Part shown: positions 63,101-64,000 of the stretch, piece after piece | Position numbering within the stretch: position 1 is the first letter of the stretch | Layout of the letters: each line of letters begins with the position of its first letter | NCBI RefSeq assembly: GCF_001654845.1 | Contig: NZ_LXES01000052.1 | Coordinates: forward strand, 1 to 64,000 | Reading direction: 5' to 3' | Source of the DNA: Enterobacter soli ATCC BAA-2102 | GTDB lineage: Bacteria; Pseudomonadota; Gammaproteobacteria; Enterobacterales; Enterobacteriaceae | DNA length: 64,000 bases | The notes under the pieces: generated by a model | Told to the model about the DNA's origin: nothing | The model's database searches: none | The model's input: the letters and a program-made list of their open reading frames with translations, nothing else | Made by a program: the position numbers and the translations under genes

Positions 63101-64000
63101 CGGCATAGACGATATCAAAACCAGCGTTGCTGTTTTCATCCACAATAGGCTGATTGACGGTGGTGTCTGTGCGGTAGTCATATACCGCTTTGCTGGCAAA
63201 CTCCGGGCGGATCCCCGGCAAGGTTTGCGCTGGCCAGATGGCCTGCTCTGCGCGACGAGTCACCGGACGGCCGCCGGATTCCAGCAGGCTGGCTTGCAGG
63301 ATCACCTGTAACGGCGAGTGCGCCTCTTTCCACTGGCTTTCCGCTGATACCTCACCCCGGCCCTGCTCGTTAAGCGTGAGCTGCACTTCATCCAGGCTGC
63401 GGGTCAGGTTCTCTTCCGCGATATCGCCAAACTGGAAGCCCGGCAGTGCCGACACGGCCTCACGCAGAGGACGCAGGAATAACTGCCCTTGCAGGCTGTT
63501 TCCGTTGGCGGGCGCGCCATACAGGTAATAGCCCGTCACATCAAACCTGACGTCATCTGCCGGGGACACCGGCGTTTTTTGCCCAGTCAGATTTAACGCC
63601 ATTCGCTCCGGCATAAAATCTTCGACGTGGAAATCCCACATCCGTTGCAGGTTATCGCCGGTATTGGCGCGTATATGCCACATACCGGTTTGCGCCCCGC
63701 TGTCCAGCGGATAGGTAAAGCGATACAGACCGTTTTCTGGCTGAACCACCAGGGTGCGTGCCACCTGTCCGTCCGGGCGCAGCACATCAAGTTTCACCGG
63801 TTGTGCAGGCAGTGGCTTACCGTCACTGTCACGCAGCAGGCCGTTGAGAATAACGGTTTCACCCGGGCGATAGAGATCGCGCGGGCCAAACATAAAGAAC
63901 TGTTTGCTGTAACCCGGCGCACCGGCGATATCAAATTCAGCCAGATCCAGCGCCGGAAGTTTCAGGTCGAGCAGCGTGGTCTGCCCGTCTTTGCGCGCCA
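60102..64000 (-). CDS. yfhM: Bacterial alpha-2-macroglobulin (YfhM), 5' end outside the window
   Basis: Partial gene: the last about 1,299 codons, of roughly 1,650 in E. coli YfhM. The frame stays open through 64000, and the in-window Met at 63893 is internal because the residues before it (GYSKQFFMFGPRDLYRPGET) match the family. Visible parts: macroglobulin-like beta domains, the bait/ANA region, and the thioester motif YGCLEQTTSG within the alpha-alpha-barrel domain (GISRLLQMQRDNGGFALWDK). It is a periplasmic protease trap anchored as a lipoprotein; the lipobox lies beyond the window end. It couples to pbpC with a one-base gap. Confidence 0.95.
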   Translation of the reverse strand, partial: ARKDGQTTLLDLKLPALDLAEFDIAGAPGYSKQFFMFGPRDLYRPGETVILNGLLRDSDGKPLPAQPVKLDVLRPDGQVARTLVVQPENGLYRFTYPLDSGAQTGMWHIRANTGDNLQRMWDFHVEDFMPERMALNLTGQKTPVSPADDVRFDVTGYYLYGAPANGNSLQGQLFLRPLREAVSALPGFQFGDIAEENLTRSLDEVQLTLNEQGRGEVSAESQWKEAHSPLQVILQASLLESGGRPVTRRAEQAIWPAQTLPGIRPEFASKAVYDYRTDTTVNQPIVDENSNAGFDIVYADASGAKKAVSGLQVRLIRERRDYFWNWSETDGWQSQFDQKDLVEGEQSLDIAADQTGKVTFPVEWGSYRLEVKAPDDTVSSVRFWAGYSWQDNSDGTGAARPDRVTLKLDKPSYQPGDTINLHIAAPAAGKGYAMIESSEGPLWWKEIDVPANGLELAIPVDKAWKRHDLYLSTLVVRPGDKSKSATPKRAVGLLHLPMGDENRRLNIALDNPQKMRPNQTLSVKVKASVKEGAVPQKANVLVSAVDSGVLSITDYVTPDPWQAFFGQKRYGADIYDIYGQVIEGQGRMAALRFGGDGDELKRGGKPPVNHVTIIAQQAQPVELDANGEGTITMPIGDFNGELRLMAQAWTEDDFGSSESKVIVAAPVIAELNTPRFLASGDTSRLTLDVTNLTDQPQTLNVALTASGLLSLESAQPQPVKLAPGVRTTLFIPVRALAGYGDGEITAQVTGLTLPGETFAPQQKSWKIGVRPAFPAQTVNTGAMLNPGESWTAPAQHINGLAPATLQGQMLLSGKPPLNLARYIRELQAYPYGCLEQTTSGLFPSLYTNAAQLTALGIKGDSDDKRRAAIDIGISRLLQMQRDNGGFALWDKNGQEEYWLTAYVTDFLVRAGEQSYSVPADAINNANNRLLRYLQDPGMMSIRYSDDTQASKFAVQAYAALVLARQQKAPLGALREIWDRHGQAASGLPLMQLGMALKLMGDAPRSQQALDLAIKTPRNDSKNWMADYGSALRDNALMLSLLEEYKLLPDAQNTLLNTLSEQAFSQRWLSTQESNALFLAGRALPTLSGTWQATSSLADKPLSGDNAQVQNVNGDQLGALQVTNTGTTPLWIRLDSSGYPEYAPQPSSNVLQIERHILATDGSTKSLSSLKSGELVLVWLDVKASQNVPDALVVDLLPAGLELENQNLANSSASLQDSGSEVQNLLTQMQQADIQHMEFRDDRFVAAVPVSEGQPVTLVYLARAVTPGTYQVPAPMVESMYVPQWRATGAASGPLIVVP

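Noticed and set aside
1..64000. CRISPR arrays, rRNA, tRNA
   Set aside because: No regularly spaced repeats of CRISPR type were noticed; no tRNA-like cloverleaf with a GTTCGA-type T arm or rRNA sequence was recognised. A covariance-model scan was not possible here.

Overview
The window is a piece of an enterobacterial chromosome, most like Enterobacter or a close relative (genus inferred from remembered protein similarity and gene order, not tested). Its backbone follows the E. coli order perM, bepA, yfgD, hda, uraA, upp, purM, purN, ppk, ppx, pdeF, yfgG, guaA, guaB, xseA, yfgJ, der, bamB, yfgM, hisS, ispG, rodZ, rlmN, ndk, pbpC, yfhM. No rRNA, tRNA, CRISPR array, intact insertion sequence or prophage was seen.

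Four accessory blocks break this order. (1) 3283-8030, between yfgD and hda: a transposase-derived HTH protein divergent from an operon of a PTS IIC permease, a glycosylasparaginase-family Ntn hydrolase and an M17 aminopeptidase. (2) 10949-12603, between upp and purM: a GH1 6-phospho-beta-glucosidase with two AscG-type operators. (3) 21032-39218, between yfgG and guaA: a LysR/MFS pair, a collapsed SDR pseudogene, two exported proteins, and a complete myo-inositol catabolic cluster with its own ABC transporter and RpiR regulator. (4) 44185-48590, between yfgJ and der: a Gfo/Idh oxidoreductase, a POT peptide transporter, and a three-gene T6SS module of Hcp, a DUF2778 (Tlde1-like) peptidoglycan-targeting effector and a small two-helix membrane protein, the likely immunity protein.

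The inositol cluster works as a pathway. The ABC system (32359-29721) imports inositol. IolG (and perhaps the second Gfo/Idh protein, for another isomer) oxidises it. IolE dehydrates, IolD opens the ring, IolB isomerises, IolC phosphorylates, the DUF2090 domain fused to IolC probably acts as the aldolase, and IolA makes the acyl-CoA. There are two minus-strand units (iolA-iolD and iolG-to-iolB) plus plus-strand iolR; related 18-bp imperfect palindromes lie upstream of all three and are proposed IolR operators.

The T6SS module is the most island-like segment. It lies directly downstream of der and is flanked by two imperfect direct copies of the der 3' end plus its terminator, offset by about 1.5 kb. 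This is what is expected if the module was added at the der tail. The glycosylasparaginase/aminopeptidase/PTS operon is the best candidate for an uncharacterised catabolic system.
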